From Colwellia sp. PAMC 21821 (GTDB taxonomy: Bacteria > Pseudomonadota > Gammaproteobacteria > Enterobacterales > Alteromonadaceae), in the NCBI RefSeq assembly GCF_002077175.1, contig NZ_CP014943.1, forward strand, positions 1,426,001 to 1,490,000: a stretch of DNA of 64,000 bases, read 5' to 3'. Positions within the stretch are counted from its first letter, which is position 1; each line of letters opens with the position of its first letter. Shown in pieces: positions 17,858-26,405 of the stretch. The notes below the pieces were generated by a model. It did no database searches. It worked only from the letters and a program-made list of their open reading frames with translations, and was not told the DNA's origin. The position numbers and the translations under genes were made by a program.

Positions 17858-18706
17858 TTAAAAAATCATGGCAGAGCCTGGGTTTATAATTGATAAAACA
17901 CTTAAGCGCTCAAAATCACAAAAATTAACAGCCCCTTGCAGCATATCTTCGTTTATTGGTAACTGCTGCATAGCATCTTCGGTTAAAATCAGTTCAATGG
18001 GGTGCATACTACAATCAAATTGACTCAACATAATTCTTTTCGCTAGATACAATAATTTAGTTTCATCGGTGCTGTAGGCAAAGTCATTATTGTCTTGGTT
18101 GCGAATAGGCTCGATAATGCTATACGGTAATTGCCATTGTTTTAAAAGCTCGGCCGAGCACTCACCATACGTAAAGCCAAGGCTTTGTTTTTGCTTATCC
18201 CAAGGTAATTCTGTCGCGGTGAACTTATTAGCCACTGTTGCTTTTTCAGGAGACGATTGTTGTATAACAAGCTCGCCCAAGTTATGTAGTAAGCCAATAA
18301 TAAATAGGCGTTCCGCATTGGGGATTCTCAGTTGAACGCCAATGTATTTAACGATTAATGCACAATCAACACTTTTACACCAAAAATCATCTAAATAGTC
18401 CGGATCTACATTTAATTCCTTAAACGCACGGCTAGTAAAAAAAGATATCACGAGGTTATATACTTCGGTAATCCCCAGCACCAGCAAGGCTTTAGAAATG
18501 GTATCAATTTTCCCTGGATAATTAAAAAATGAGCTATTAGCAAGTTTTAATATGGTTCCCGACAATGCTGGATCTAAGATAATAACATCTGCGATGTCGT
18601 CAATCGTTGAATCTTCATCATCAATTAATTCCTTGATACGGATAAAAGAATCTGAAAGAACAAATATTTCACTGGCTTGTTGTGCATAATCGATAGCATT
18701 CATCAT
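17858..18706 (-). CDS. HDOD domain protein
   Basis: A 282-residue cytoplasmic protein made almost entirely of an HDOD domain, a non-catalytic relative of HD phosphohydrolases found in signalling proteins. Features include DVIILDPALSGTILKLANSSFF (about 41-62), ISKALLVLGITEVYNLV, and LFIIGLLHNLGELVIQQ (about 133-149), the last in the place of the HD motif. It is a clear paralogue of the gene at 26406-27245, which shares the opening MNA-x-x-YA-x-QA and the same domain order. Two ATG codons occur in tandem; TTAGGATC precedes the first. The partner or pathway is not evident from the neighbours. Confidence 0.85.
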   Translation of the reverse strand: MMNAIDYAQQASEIFVLSDSFIRIKELIDDEDSTIDDIADVIILDPALSGTILKLANSSFFNYPGKIDTISKALLVLGITEVYNLVISFFTSRAFKELNVDPDYLDDFWCKSVDCALIVKYIGVQLRIPNAERLFIIGLLHNLGELVIQQSSPEKATVANKFTATELPWDKQKQSLGFTYGECSAELLKQWQLPYSIIEPIRNQDNNDFAYSTDETKLLYLAKRIMLSQFDCSMHPIELILTEDAMQQLPINEDMLQGAVNFCDFERLSVLSIINPGSAMIF

Positions 18707-18806
18707 AATGATCCTAAAATCGCTTTTATCGCTATAAATAACTTAGCTAAAACTAAATCTACGAGTAATAAATTCAGTTTAGCCTATGTAATACCAAATA
18801 AAATAA

Positions 18807-19640
18807 TTAACTTACCTGTAAATTAACATGATAAGACGTAAATTTACGTAAATTAATCACGCCAGTTTCAAAAATTAAATATTGTCCTTTAATACCGAGC
18901 AATACACCTGAAACCTCTGGTGTTTTATCAAAGTTAAAGGATGAAATTTTTGTTAAATACTCTTTAACAGGAAAATGTAAATCCACCACACTTTCATCTA
19001 ATTCTGTTACAGCATCAGCACCGTACTTGAGGCTAACGCTTGCCAATTTTTCTGCAATTTTAGGCTTCAACTCTTCCGCTATTGCTTTTAAATCTAGCGC
19101 ATCAGCACTGCCTTTAAGCATTGCTCGCCAATTTGTTTTATCGGCAATAAATTCAGCTAAGGCAATTTCAACTAGCCCTGACTGTAAGCGAGTACTCACT
19201 TTAAAAATGGGTAACGCTTGAGTCGCGCCTTGGTCAATCCAACGAGTCGGTATTTGGGTATGACGCGTAATACCGACTTTTAAGCCAGAGGTATTAGCTA
19301 GGTAAACATAATGAGGGATCATACAATTGCTTTCCCCCCATGCTGGCTCTCGACAAGTCCCCTGCTCGAAATGGCAAGTTTCTGGCTTCATAATACACAT
19401 GTCACATTGTGCTAGTTTTTGCATACAAGGATAACAATAGCCTTGAGAATAACTCTTTTTAATTTTTCTGCCACAATGCTGACAATCGATATAACCACTA
19501 AAATTCAGTGTCAGGCGCTTCCCAATAAGTGAATTTAGCTCAACTTCTTGATCGCCCAATACCATGCGATAATTTACCGTACCATCTGAAGCTAAATCCG
19601 CACGCATTTTGCGCAGAGCACCTGTTTCTGTTTGTAACAT
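18807..19640 (-). CDS. DUF2797 family protein with cysteine-rich region
   Basis: A 277-residue protein matching the DUF2797 family in my judgement. A cysteine-rich part (Cys53, 56, 69, 72, 79, 82, 89, 96 and 106, many as CxxC pairs) probably binds zinc. It is followed at 111-126 by YVYLANTSGLKVGITR and then RWIDQGA, which strongly recalls the GIY-YIG nuclease core (YVY...VGIT...R). The remainder is helical with no recognised motif. A good ribosome site (AGGTTGAGAT) precedes the ATG. The divergent neighbour 140 bp away encodes a real GIY-YIG protein. The function is unknown; any nuclease activity would be an inference. Confidence 0.8.
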   Translation of the reverse strand: MLQTETGALRKMRADLASDGTVNYRMVLGDQEVELNSLIGKRLTLNFSGYIDCQHCGRKIKKSYSQGYCYPCMQKLAQCDMCIMKPETCHFEQGTCREPAWGESNCMIPHYVYLANTSGLKVGITRHTQIPTRWIDQGATQALPIFKVSTRLQSGLVEIALAEFIADKTNWRAMLKGSADALDLKAIAEELKPKIAEKLASVSLKYGADAVTELDESVVDLHFPVKEYLTKISSFNFDKTPEVSGVLLGIKGQYLIFETGVINLRKFTSYHVNLQVS

Positions 19641-19779
19641 ATCTCAACCTATTATTTTTTCAGACAGTTATAATATAAAAATCGCCTACTAGCAGCCACC
19701 ATTAATTCATTTTTATCTCGAATATCGCCCAAAAAATTGCGAAAATGAATTATTAGCTCACTGATCAGACTTTATTATT

Positions 19780-20052
19780 ATGTGGTACGTATATTTTCTT
19801 CGTTGTGCCGACAATAGCCTTTATGCAGGCATTACCACCTCGCTTGAACGACGTTTAGATGAGCATAATAAATGCAATAAAAAAGCGGCAAAATATACCC
19901 GTATTCGTCGCCCGGTAACTTTGGCATATTCTGAGCCTCAACTAAATCGGCAGCAAGCAAGCCGCCGTGAGTATCAACTTAAACAGCTGAGTAAACATAA
20001 TAAAGAACAACTGGTTAATACTTATACATTAAGCAATACAGCTGAAAAATAA
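19780..20052 (+). CDS. GIY-YIG nuclease superfamily protein (YhbQ-like)
   Basis: A 90-residue single-domain protein of the YhbQ/UPF0213 type. It has YVY at 3-5, YAGITT at 15-20, the conserved Arg in SLERRLDEHN, and the downstream Glu in RREYQLKQLS. Single-domain GIY-YIG proteins of this class act on DNA in E. coli (YhbQ), but cellular roles are poorly known. The start ATG has only a weak ribosome site. It is divergent from the DUF2797 gene. Confidence 0.9.
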   Translation: MWYVYFLRCADNSLYAGITTSLERRLDEHNKCNKKAAKYTRIRRPVTLAYSEPQLNRQQASRREYQLKQLSKHNKEQLVNTYTLSNTAEK

Positions 20053-20184
20053 CCGCTTAATCCTCTAAAGGCCTTATTTTTACTGGTCAGCTTAGTGAGT
20101 TATATATTAATAACCTTCGATTTTAGCAAGGCATACTGATAGAATAGCGCCGATTTTAATAGCTTAAAGTGATGACAAGTATCC

Positions 20185-20898
20185 ATGTTTTTAGAGAATT
20201 ATTGCCGAATTACGGATGATAAAGTTAGTTTCACACGCCAACAGGCAAGTGACTTTGCTAAGCAAATTGCTGATGATTTTAATCCTTTACATAATATTGA
20301 TGCTAAACGCTTTTGCGTTCCGGGCGACTTGTTGTTTTCATTAATATTGGAACGTGCCGGTTTGCACCAAGAAATGAGCTTTAAATTTTCTGGCATGGTA
20401 ACCGATTCCACAAAATTAAATATCCCAACAGAAATAACCACCGTGGCCAGTATCGTCGACGATAATCAAAAAGAATATTTGAATATGTCAGTGTCTGGCG
20501 ACTACACAAAAAACAGCAACTCCATTACCGCATTGACCCGTGCCTATGTCGAATTTTCGGGCCACACTTTCCCACATATTCTCGTAGAATTGATGAAAGA
20601 ATGTCAGGTGATGATCAACCCGACTCGCCCGATGATAATGTATGAAAGTATGTCAATTCATCTTGATAACCTAGATTTTGAAGACATCACATTACGCTTA
20701 TCATCAACGACGTTAGATATTGATGGAAAACGCGGTAACGCCTGTTTATCGTTTGATTTAGTCTCACAAGATAAAGTCATAGGTCATGGCAAGAAATTCA
20801 TGCTATTGAGTGGTTTACGAGAGTATTGCCAAGACACTATTGATAATATTGTTACTCAGTATAATAATACTAAAGCACTTTATATAGCGCAAAAGTAG
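20185..20898 (+). CDS. DUF3581 family protein
   Basis: A 237-residue protein I recognise as DUF3581. The segment FNPLHNIDAKRFCVPGDLLFSLIL (about 32-55) resembles the hydratase motif of MaoC-type hotdog proteins (FNP-H-x-D ... PG), so a hotdog fold is likely; the enzyme role is unproven. There is no signal peptide or membrane segment. It is a single plus-strand gene converging on the small membrane protein at 21012. Confidence 0.75.
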   Translation: MFLENYCRITDDKVSFTRQQASDFAKQIADDFNPLHNIDAKRFCVPGDLLFSLILERAGLHQEMSFKFSGMVTDSTKLNIPTEITTVASIVDDNQKEYLNMSVSGDYTKNSNSITALTRAYVEFSGHTFPHILVELMKECQVMINPTRPMIMYESMSIHLDNLDFEDITLRLSSTTLDIDGKRGNACLSFDLVSQDKVIGHGKKFMLLSGLREYCQDTIDNIVTQYNNTKALYIAQK

Positions 20899-20935
20899 CC
20901 TGTAACCTCAATAGCACTGTTGGGTTTTAGTCACT

Positions 20936-20966
20936 ATGAGTAATTGCGATAAAGCCGATTACTCAT
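20936..20966. terminator. Inverted repeat between convergent genes
   Basis: ATGAGTAAT (20936-20944) and ATTACTCAT (20958-20966) form a 9-bp perfect stem with a 13-base loop, between the convergent DUF3581 and PGPGW genes. The stem is AT-rich and the T tail on the plus strand is weak (TAAATTTT), so termination is only a possibility. Confidence 0.35.
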
Positions 20967-21011
20967 TAAATTTTCGCTAATTAGGCTGTTACAACTTTTA
21001 GCCCAACGATA

Positions 21012-21266
21012 TTAACCACGCAGTTTCCTGCCTACCCAATGAAACGCTTGATCAGTTTTGACCGCCGCTTGTCGAAAATAACGCTGACTTCTTTTTAGCC
21101 ACACTTTTGCCCAATCATATTCTAGGCTTAATAATGCTAATCCAACTGGTATAAATATTACTGCTGGGCCGGGTAACAATATAAATATGGCTCCCAGCAA
21201 TAAACACATAAAACCTAGTATGATGAGACCTGTTCGTTTTAATTTTGCTAGTGTAGTATTTTTCAT
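21012..21266 (-). CDS. PGPGW-type small transmembrane protein
   Basis: An 84-residue protein with two hydrophobic segments (about 11-28 and 32-46) joined by LLPGPAVIFIPVGLALLSLEYDWA, the hallmark of the PGPGW (putative transmembrane protein) family, followed by a basic amphipathic tail. The function of the family is unknown. It is a monocistronic gene on the minus strand. Confidence 0.8.
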   Translation of the reverse strand: MKNTTLAKLKRTGLIILGFMCLLLGAIFILLPGPAVIFIPVGLALLSLEYDWAKVWLKRSQRYFRQAAVKTDQAFHWVGRKLRG

Positions 21267-21444
21267 ATGTAGCCTGTGGATGATTAACTGTCTGTTTAGT
21301 AAATAATTAGCAAGAGTTGTTTCAAAAAAATTTACGCATACTTATCAGTCAATTAAAAACACACTGCACAAAATCATAGTAACAATGTGGCGTAAAAACC
21401 AACATATTAGCGGCTATTGCAAAGTATATTTAATCCCAAGTTGA

Positions 21445-21957
21445 TCAATAGCTTTGTTCAAATTTTGCTTGCTGGCTACGTTTATCTTCAACACATGCGG
21501 CAAACTGTTGCGTAGATTTTGGCCGAGCACACATGTTCGCTGGTTTATAGAATAACAGCCAAGCTTGCAACTTTTCATCTTGATATATTGAACGTACTAC
21601 CACAGGGTTATTACTGGCAAATGGCACTAAAGGTTTAATCGGTTTTTGAAAGGCTAGTTTAGAACTAGTCTTGTTGTATTTTTTCTTACTCGTGTACTTT
21701 TTCTTTGATTTTTTCTTCTTTTTTTTCTTTAATTTGGGTTTCAGTTTACCTGTTTCACATCGCCACCATGTATCTCGCGCCTTAGCTTCTTTATTGGATA
21801 AGCTTTGACTACGCTTGTTTGAGCTAGCTTGACGCTGTTGATTTTGAATATTATCGAGTTTACTGCGATAACCTTGGCAGTGTTTTTTTCCTGCTATCGC
21901 CGAAAATGAACCTAATAAAAACATTAATATTAAGCAAAAAATAAAAATCCGTTTCAT
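21445..21957 (-). CDS. Secreted lysine-rich hypothetical protein
   Basis: A 170-residue protein with a signal peptide (about 1-22, cleavage near AIA-G). The mature N-terminal part has the pattern CQGY..KLDNIQNQQRQ and WWRCE, known from small periplasmic hypothetical proteins of this order. The centre is a very basic linker (about 75-96, mostly lysine, with KSKKKYTSKKKY). The C-terminal part has two cysteines (NMCARP and FAACVEDKR). Four cysteines in a periplasmic protein could pair. I do not recognise a family with known function. The poly-Lys tract may bind nucleic acid or acidic polymers, but this is a guess. Confidence 0.7.
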   Translation of the reverse strand: MKRIFIFCLILMFLLGSFSAIAGKKHCQGYRSKLDNIQNQQRQASSNKRSQSLSNKEAKARDTWWRCETGKLKPKLKKKKKKKSKKKYTSKKKYNKTSSKLAFQKPIKPLVPFASNNPVVVRSIYQDEKLQAWLLFYKPANMCARPKSTQQFAACVEDKRSQQAKFEQSY

Positions 21958-22220
21958 CTTCTATCATCCATTAAATTCCATTTTAAGCCAGAGTGTAGTC
22001 AACATTGAGAAAATATCGACTTTATCTCAGTACTACTCACTACTGCTTGCTGGCTGCTCACTCCTAATAAAGTTAATTATTAATGGTTAATGTTAATTTC
22101 CTTTTGAGTATTAATAAGTGATGTACCAATAACAAAAAACACTTCTATACTGTATTCAAATCTACTGAAAATACGCGTTAACGTTTTTTAAATTCAACAC
22201 TAATAAATAAAGGAACAAGG

Positions 22221-23099
22221 ATGTTTCAATCAACTACCTATCAACAAATTATTTGCCTTATTTTTTTACTTTCCATATTGCCTAATCTGCAAGCTCAGCA
22301 ATTATCAAAAGACAAAATGGGCCAAAAAAAACCACGATTACAACTTGCCACTAAATATCAAGAAAGTACGGTCATTAATGACTACTGGGTGAGTGAGAAA
22401 TTAGACGGTGTACGTGGATACTGGACTGGTAAACAGCTATTAACACGAAGTGGTAATGTATTATCGCCACCAAAATGGTTTGTTGAACATTGGCCTAAAG
22501 TCGCTATGGGAGGTGAGCTTTGGAGCGAACGAGGTCAATTTGAACAAATTAGTGCGTGTGTCAGACGCAAACTCGCAGACGGTGCATGCTGGAAAAACCT
22601 TAAACTGATGATTTTCGACTTACCTCAACAAACAAATAATTTTACTGCGCGAATCGCCACCATGAAGCAATTAACTCAGGACAATAGCTCGCATTACCTA
22701 GCGATGATTCAACAACAAAGAGTAGCAAATAATGCAGAGTTGTATGCCTGGTTAAATCGCGTAGTTGATAGTCATGGTGAAGGTTTAATGCTTCATCTTG
22801 CATCAGCAACTTATCAAAGTGGTCGTAGTAAAAACCTATTAAAACTAAAAAGACATCAAGACGCTGAAGCCGTTGTTATTGGCTATTCCGCTGGAAAAGG
22901 AAAATATGAAGGCTTACTTGGCGCATTATTGGTTAAAACGCCTGAAGGCGTTATCTTTAAAATAGGGACGGGATTATCCGATCAACAACGCAAGGTAGCG
23001 CCTACAATTGGCAGCGTAATAACCTATAAATACATTGGTAAAACACAGCGAGGTGTGCCAAGATTTGCCAGTTTTCTTCGCATTAAAAATCTACATTAG
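22221..23099 (+). CDS. ligE: ATP-dependent DNA ligase, periplasmic Lig E type
   Basis: A 292-residue minimal ATP-dependent DNA ligase. The adenylated lysine is Lys60 in EKLDGVRG (motif I). Later motifs include GELW (III), FDLP, EGLML (IV), LLKLKRHQDAEAVVIGY (V), and an OB-fold ending in GVPRFASFLRIK. No zinc finger or accessory domain is present. The first 25 residues form a signal peptide (hydrophobic ICLIFLLSILPNLQAQ), so the enzyme is expected in the periplasm, as described for Lig E of Haemophilus, Neisseria, Psychromonas and Vibrio. A role in handling extracellular or incoming DNA is suspected in the literature but not proved. An AAAGGAACAAGG ribosome site precedes the ATG. Confidence 0.9.
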   Translation: MFQSTTYQQIICLIFLLSILPNLQAQQLSKDKMGQKKPRLQLATKYQESTVINDYWVSEKLDGVRGYWTGKQLLTRSGNVLSPPKWFVEHWPKVAMGGELWSERGQFEQISACVRRKLADGACWKNLKLMIFDLPQQTNNFTARIATMKQLTQDNSSHYLAMIQQQRVANNAELYAWLNRVVDSHGEGLMLHLASATYQSGRSKNLLKLKRHQDAEAVVIGYSAGKGKYEGLLGALLVKTPEGVIFKIGTGLSDQQRKVAPTIGSVITYKYIGKTQRGVPRFASFLRIKNLH

Positions 23100-23138
23100 T
23101 TTTCTAAAACACATTACCTAGCTAAGGCGTTTCAAATT

Positions 23139-23753
23139 ATGGAATTTCATTTATGGTTATCATTGGTTGTTATTTGTATTCTTGGCGCCTTATCTCCAGG
23201 CCCTAGCCTTGCCATAGTGATTAAAAACACTTTAAACGGTGGTTCACGTCAAGGCTATGCCACAGCCATCAGTCACGGTTTAGGTGTGGCATTATACGCT
23301 GCGATAACAGCGACAGGTATTGGTCTGCTCATAGTACAATCGCCGATGCTATTTGCGACAATAAAATACGCGGGCGCAGCTTTTTTGTTGTACATGGGTA
23401 TTAAGGCCTTAATGAGCAAACAAAAAAACATTCAATTTAGCCAAAAAGATAGCGCCTTAGACCCTACAATCAATGGTTGGCGAGATGGCTTTTTAATTGC
23501 TTTCTTAAACCCTAAACTAGCGATTTTCTTCTTAGCATTATTTAGCCAATTTGTTGAACCCGGAGCCGGTTGGCAGCAAAAAGGCGTGATGACCGCAACC
23601 GTAGGCATTATTGATATGCTGTGGTATGTCATTATTACTTTTACAATGTCACGTGGACCTATATTAGAAAAACTAAAGGCTAATAGTCATATAGTCGATA
23701 AAGTTACCGGTAGCTTTTTAATTTTATTAGCGGCTCGTGTGGTATTAAATTAG
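23139..23753 (+). CDS. LysE family amino-acid exporter
   Basis: A 204-residue inner-membrane protein with about six hydrophobic segments and the LysE/RhtB signature GALSPGPSLAIVIKNTLNGGSRQG near the N-terminus. FLNPKLAIFFLALFSQFV in the middle is also characteristic. It probably exports amino acids such as lysine, homoserine or threonine; the substrate cannot be read from the sequence. It starts 40 bp after ligE and could be cotranscribed. Confidence 0.92.
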   Translation: MEFHLWLSLVVICILGALSPGPSLAIVIKNTLNGGSRQGYATAISHGLGVALYAAITATGIGLLIVQSPMLFATIKYAGAAFLLYMGIKALMSKQKNIQFSQKDSALDPTINGWRDGFLIAFLNPKLAIFFLALFSQFVEPGAGWQQKGVMTATVGIIDMLWYVIITFTMSRGPILEKLKANSHIVDKVTGSFLILLAARVVLN

Positions 23754-23817
23754 TAAACACTTATAAAATATAAACGTTTGCTTGAATAAAAAATTTATAC
23801 AAGCAAACGGTTAAGGC

Positions 23818-24711
23818 TTACACCCTTGGTTTATATATAAAGTACAAACACTTCAGCCCTTTACCAACATGCGCTTCTTTAAAAACTTCAGGGGCATTAA
23901 GTTGATATTGAAATACGCAGTCGGGGCATTCTCTTGTGACTTCTGCCATTAAAAATTCAATATTGAGATCTGGCGAATTCAAGCATAACAATACGTCACC
24001 ATTGTCTGACATTAAATCAGGTAAGCGACGAATAATTTTCTTATAATCTCTTTCAATATCAACGCTGCCTTTCTGAAAGGATGGCGGATCTGAAACTAAC
24101 AGTTGATACGGTCCGTGCTTTTTCAGACGCCCGTAAGATTTAAAAATATCAACACCTTCAAAAATAACCTTACTGAGATCTTGATGGTTCAGTCGATGAT
24201 TTTCTCGCCCTTTGGTTAAAGCGCTTTTACTCATGTCAATATTAACCACTTTACTTGCATTACCTGCCAATGCAGCGACCGAAAATGCACAGGTATATGA
24301 GAACAAGTTCAATACACGCTTATTTTCGCTGCGTTTTTTAACCCATTCTCGGCCATTTCGCATATCTAAAAACAAACCTGAATTTTGCGCTTTACCTAAA
24401 CTGATATGATACTTTAAACCATGTTCTTTTGCGGTTAAATTGGCTATTTCTTGTCCCCAAAGTAGTTCACACGGGGCAAATTTTCGACAGCGATACTGTA
24501 CTTGAATAGATTGGCATTTATCGGTCAAGGTTATTAATTGAACCACTTGCTCGGCTAACCAGCTAGGCTCAACTTCTTGATATAAGCTGATCAAAATAAC
24601 GGGCTCAAACCAATCAATATTGACATGCGACAACTCAGGATATGCATGGCCACGACCATGGAATAGCCGCTGGCTTTCACTGAAGTCACATGGTTGGATA
24701 AATTCAATCAT
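23818..24711 (-). CDS. Class I SAM-dependent methyltransferase (RlmI/RlmK-like fold)
   Basis: A 297-residue protein whose C-terminal two thirds form a Rossmann-type methyltransferase. Motif I is VLNLFSYTCAFSVAALAG (about 133-150), followed by the acidic NIDMSKSAL, and LLVSDPPSFQKGS is the catalytic DPPS motif typical of rRNA base methyltransferases of the RlmI/RlmK group. The N-terminal part differs from RlmI and lacks a PUA domain. It may methylate rRNA, but the target is not known. It lies downstream of the NSS gene, separated by a strong terminator. Confidence 0.85.
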   Translation of the reverse strand: MIEFIQPCDFSESQRLFHGRGHAYPELSHVNIDWFEPVILISLYQEVEPSWLAEQVVQLITLTDKCQSIQVQYRCRKFAPCELLWGQEIANLTAKEHGLKYHISLGKAQNSGLFLDMRNGREWVKKRSENKRVLNLFSYTCAFSVAALAGNASKVVNIDMSKSALTKGRENHRLNHQDLSKVIFEGVDIFKSYGRLKKHGPYQLLVSDPPSFQKGSVDIERDYKKIIRRLPDLMSDNGDVLLCLNSPDLNIEFLMAEVTRECPDCVFQYQLNAPEVFKEAHVGKGLKCLYFIYKPRV

Positions 24712-24735
24712 TATAAGAAGCTCTAGCTACAAAAA

Positions 24736-24772
24736 AATAGGGCCGGATAATAACAAATTATCCGGCCCTATT
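24736..24772 (-). terminator. Strong terminator of the sodium-symporter gene
   Basis: A 16-bp perfect stem (AATAGGGCCGGATAAT/ATTATCCGGCCCTATT) with a 5-base loop. On the minus strand it is followed by TTTTT. It lies 25 bp past the NSS stop. Confidence 0.9.
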
Positions 24773-24797
24773 CATTTTAATTAATAATTAGCTGTAT

Positions 24798-26222
24798 TTA
24801 AAAGCCAAAAATACTATAACCAAAGAACTTTTGCATAACCGTATTGATAAAAATACCAAATACTATCACGGGGATAAACGTCCCTAACGAAAAGTTAATA
24901 TACTTCTCAACCCAAGAGCCTTTATAGTTTGCATTACCTACCGAAAGCTCTTCAGATAACTGCAATCTTTTCCAGCGGTAACTGACAAACACACATAATA
25001 AAAAGCCATTTAACGGCAAAATAGTATCGTAGAAAACATCATAAATTACATCAAAAAATGAACGAGTCCCACCAGCATAAGAGGTAAATTCGGTAAAGTA
25101 TGACACCATACCAAATGATAACGTTGCAAAAACAGTTAATACCCCTGCCGTCATCAGCAATATCGATAAGGCTTTCTTACGGCTGTGCTTTTTCTCTGTT
25201 ACTAAATAAGATACTGGCACCTCTAAAATAGAAACTAAAGACGTTATAGCGGCAAAAAACACTAGAATAAAGAAGAACGCGGCTACCGCACTTGCGCCGA
25301 TATAACCAATTGAAGTTTGTAACGCTAAAAATATTTTAGGTAAAAAGGTAAAAATTAACGATACTGAACTATCACTCAATTCCGCTGGATTTACATTAGG
25401 ATTGAATGAAAATACCGCTGGTAAAATCATTAAACCAGCAGTGAATGCAACCGCGGTATCGGTTAAAGCGACAAGTTTTGCTGAACCAACAATATCGGTT
25501 TTACGGTCTATATAAGAGCCATAAGTAATCAGTATACCCATACCTAAAGACAAGGAGAAAAACGCTTGTGATAACGCGCCATTAATCACCGCAGGCGTAA
25601 TTTTAGATACATCAGGAATCAAGAAGAACTTAACACCTAAAAGTGCGTTATCTAACGTTAAAACATAGCCCACCATAATAAGTAACATAATGAACAAGGT
25701 CGGCATCAATATTTTTGACGCTCTTTCAATACCGTCTTTAACGCCGGCAACCAGTATAAAGTTAACAATGGCGGCAACTACTACCATACCCCCGAATAAA
25801 TATGGGCTATTAACAAACTCACCAAAACCATTACTGCTGGCTAAGTAATCTAAATTACCACTTAATGTTAAAGCAATATAACCAAAAATCCAGACCGTAA
25901 GCACCATATAAAAAACAGCGATCATAAAGGGGGTTAATACGCCAAGAAAACCAGCAGCTCCCCAAGCCCTACTACCGCCACTTAAGGTTTTATAAGCCCC
26001 GACAGGTTCTTTTGCCGTTTTGCGACCAACCGCCATTTCGGCAACCATCACGGGTAAACAAATAAAGAAAACAAAAAGTGCATACATTAATAAAAATGCA
26101 CCGCCACCATTTTTAGCCGCATTCACAGGAAAGCCGACCAAATTACCGATACCAACTGCTGAACCTGCAGCGGCTAAAATGAACCCTAAGCGGGAACTAA
26201 AATGCTCTCTTTCTGTACTCAT
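24798..26222 (-). CDS. Sodium-dependent neurotransmitter:sodium symporter family transporter
   Basis: A 474-residue inner-membrane transporter with 11-12 hydrophobic segments. The conserved first helix reads GFILAAAGSAVGIGNLVGFPVNAAKNGGGAFL, which carries the sodium-binding region; the usual WRFP of the family is VGFP here. It most likely takes up an amino acid with sodium, in keeping with a marine life style; the substrate is unknown. AAGGA precedes the ATG. A strong terminator follows. Confidence 0.92.
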   Translation of the reverse strand: MSTEREHFSSRLGFILAAAGSAVGIGNLVGFPVNAAKNGGGAFLLMYALFVFFICLPVMVAEMAVGRKTAKEPVGAYKTLSGGSRAWGAAGFLGVLTPFMIAVFYMVLTVWIFGYIALTLSGNLDYLASSNGFGEFVNSPYLFGGMVVVAAIVNFILVAGVKDGIERASKILMPTLFIMLLIMVGYVLTLDNALLGVKFFLIPDVSKITPAVINGALSQAFFSLSLGMGILITYGSYIDRKTDIVGSAKLVALTDTAVAFTAGLMILPAVFSFNPNVNPAELSDSSVSLIFTFLPKIFLALQTSIGYIGASAVAAFFFILVFFAAITSLVSILEVPVSYLVTEKKHSRKKALSILLMTAGVLTVFATLSFGMVSYFTEFTSYAGGTRSFFDVIYDVFYDTILPLNGFLLCVFVSYRWKRLQLSEELSVGNANYKGSWVEKYINFSLGTFIPVIVFGIFINTVMQKFFGYSIFGF

Positions 26223-26405
26223 AAGTATCCTTCGTTGTAATTTTAGGGCTAATGATTATAATTTTATTTAAAAAGTGCCCATTTACCTGCTGTTCGCCAA
26301 AATAAGCGCCGACCGATGCTAGCAGGCTTTATTCCTAATGTCTTGTTTTGAAAACAGTCCTTAGCAAGCAAAGTGTATAATATATATTGCACTTGCTAAG
26401 CGTGG

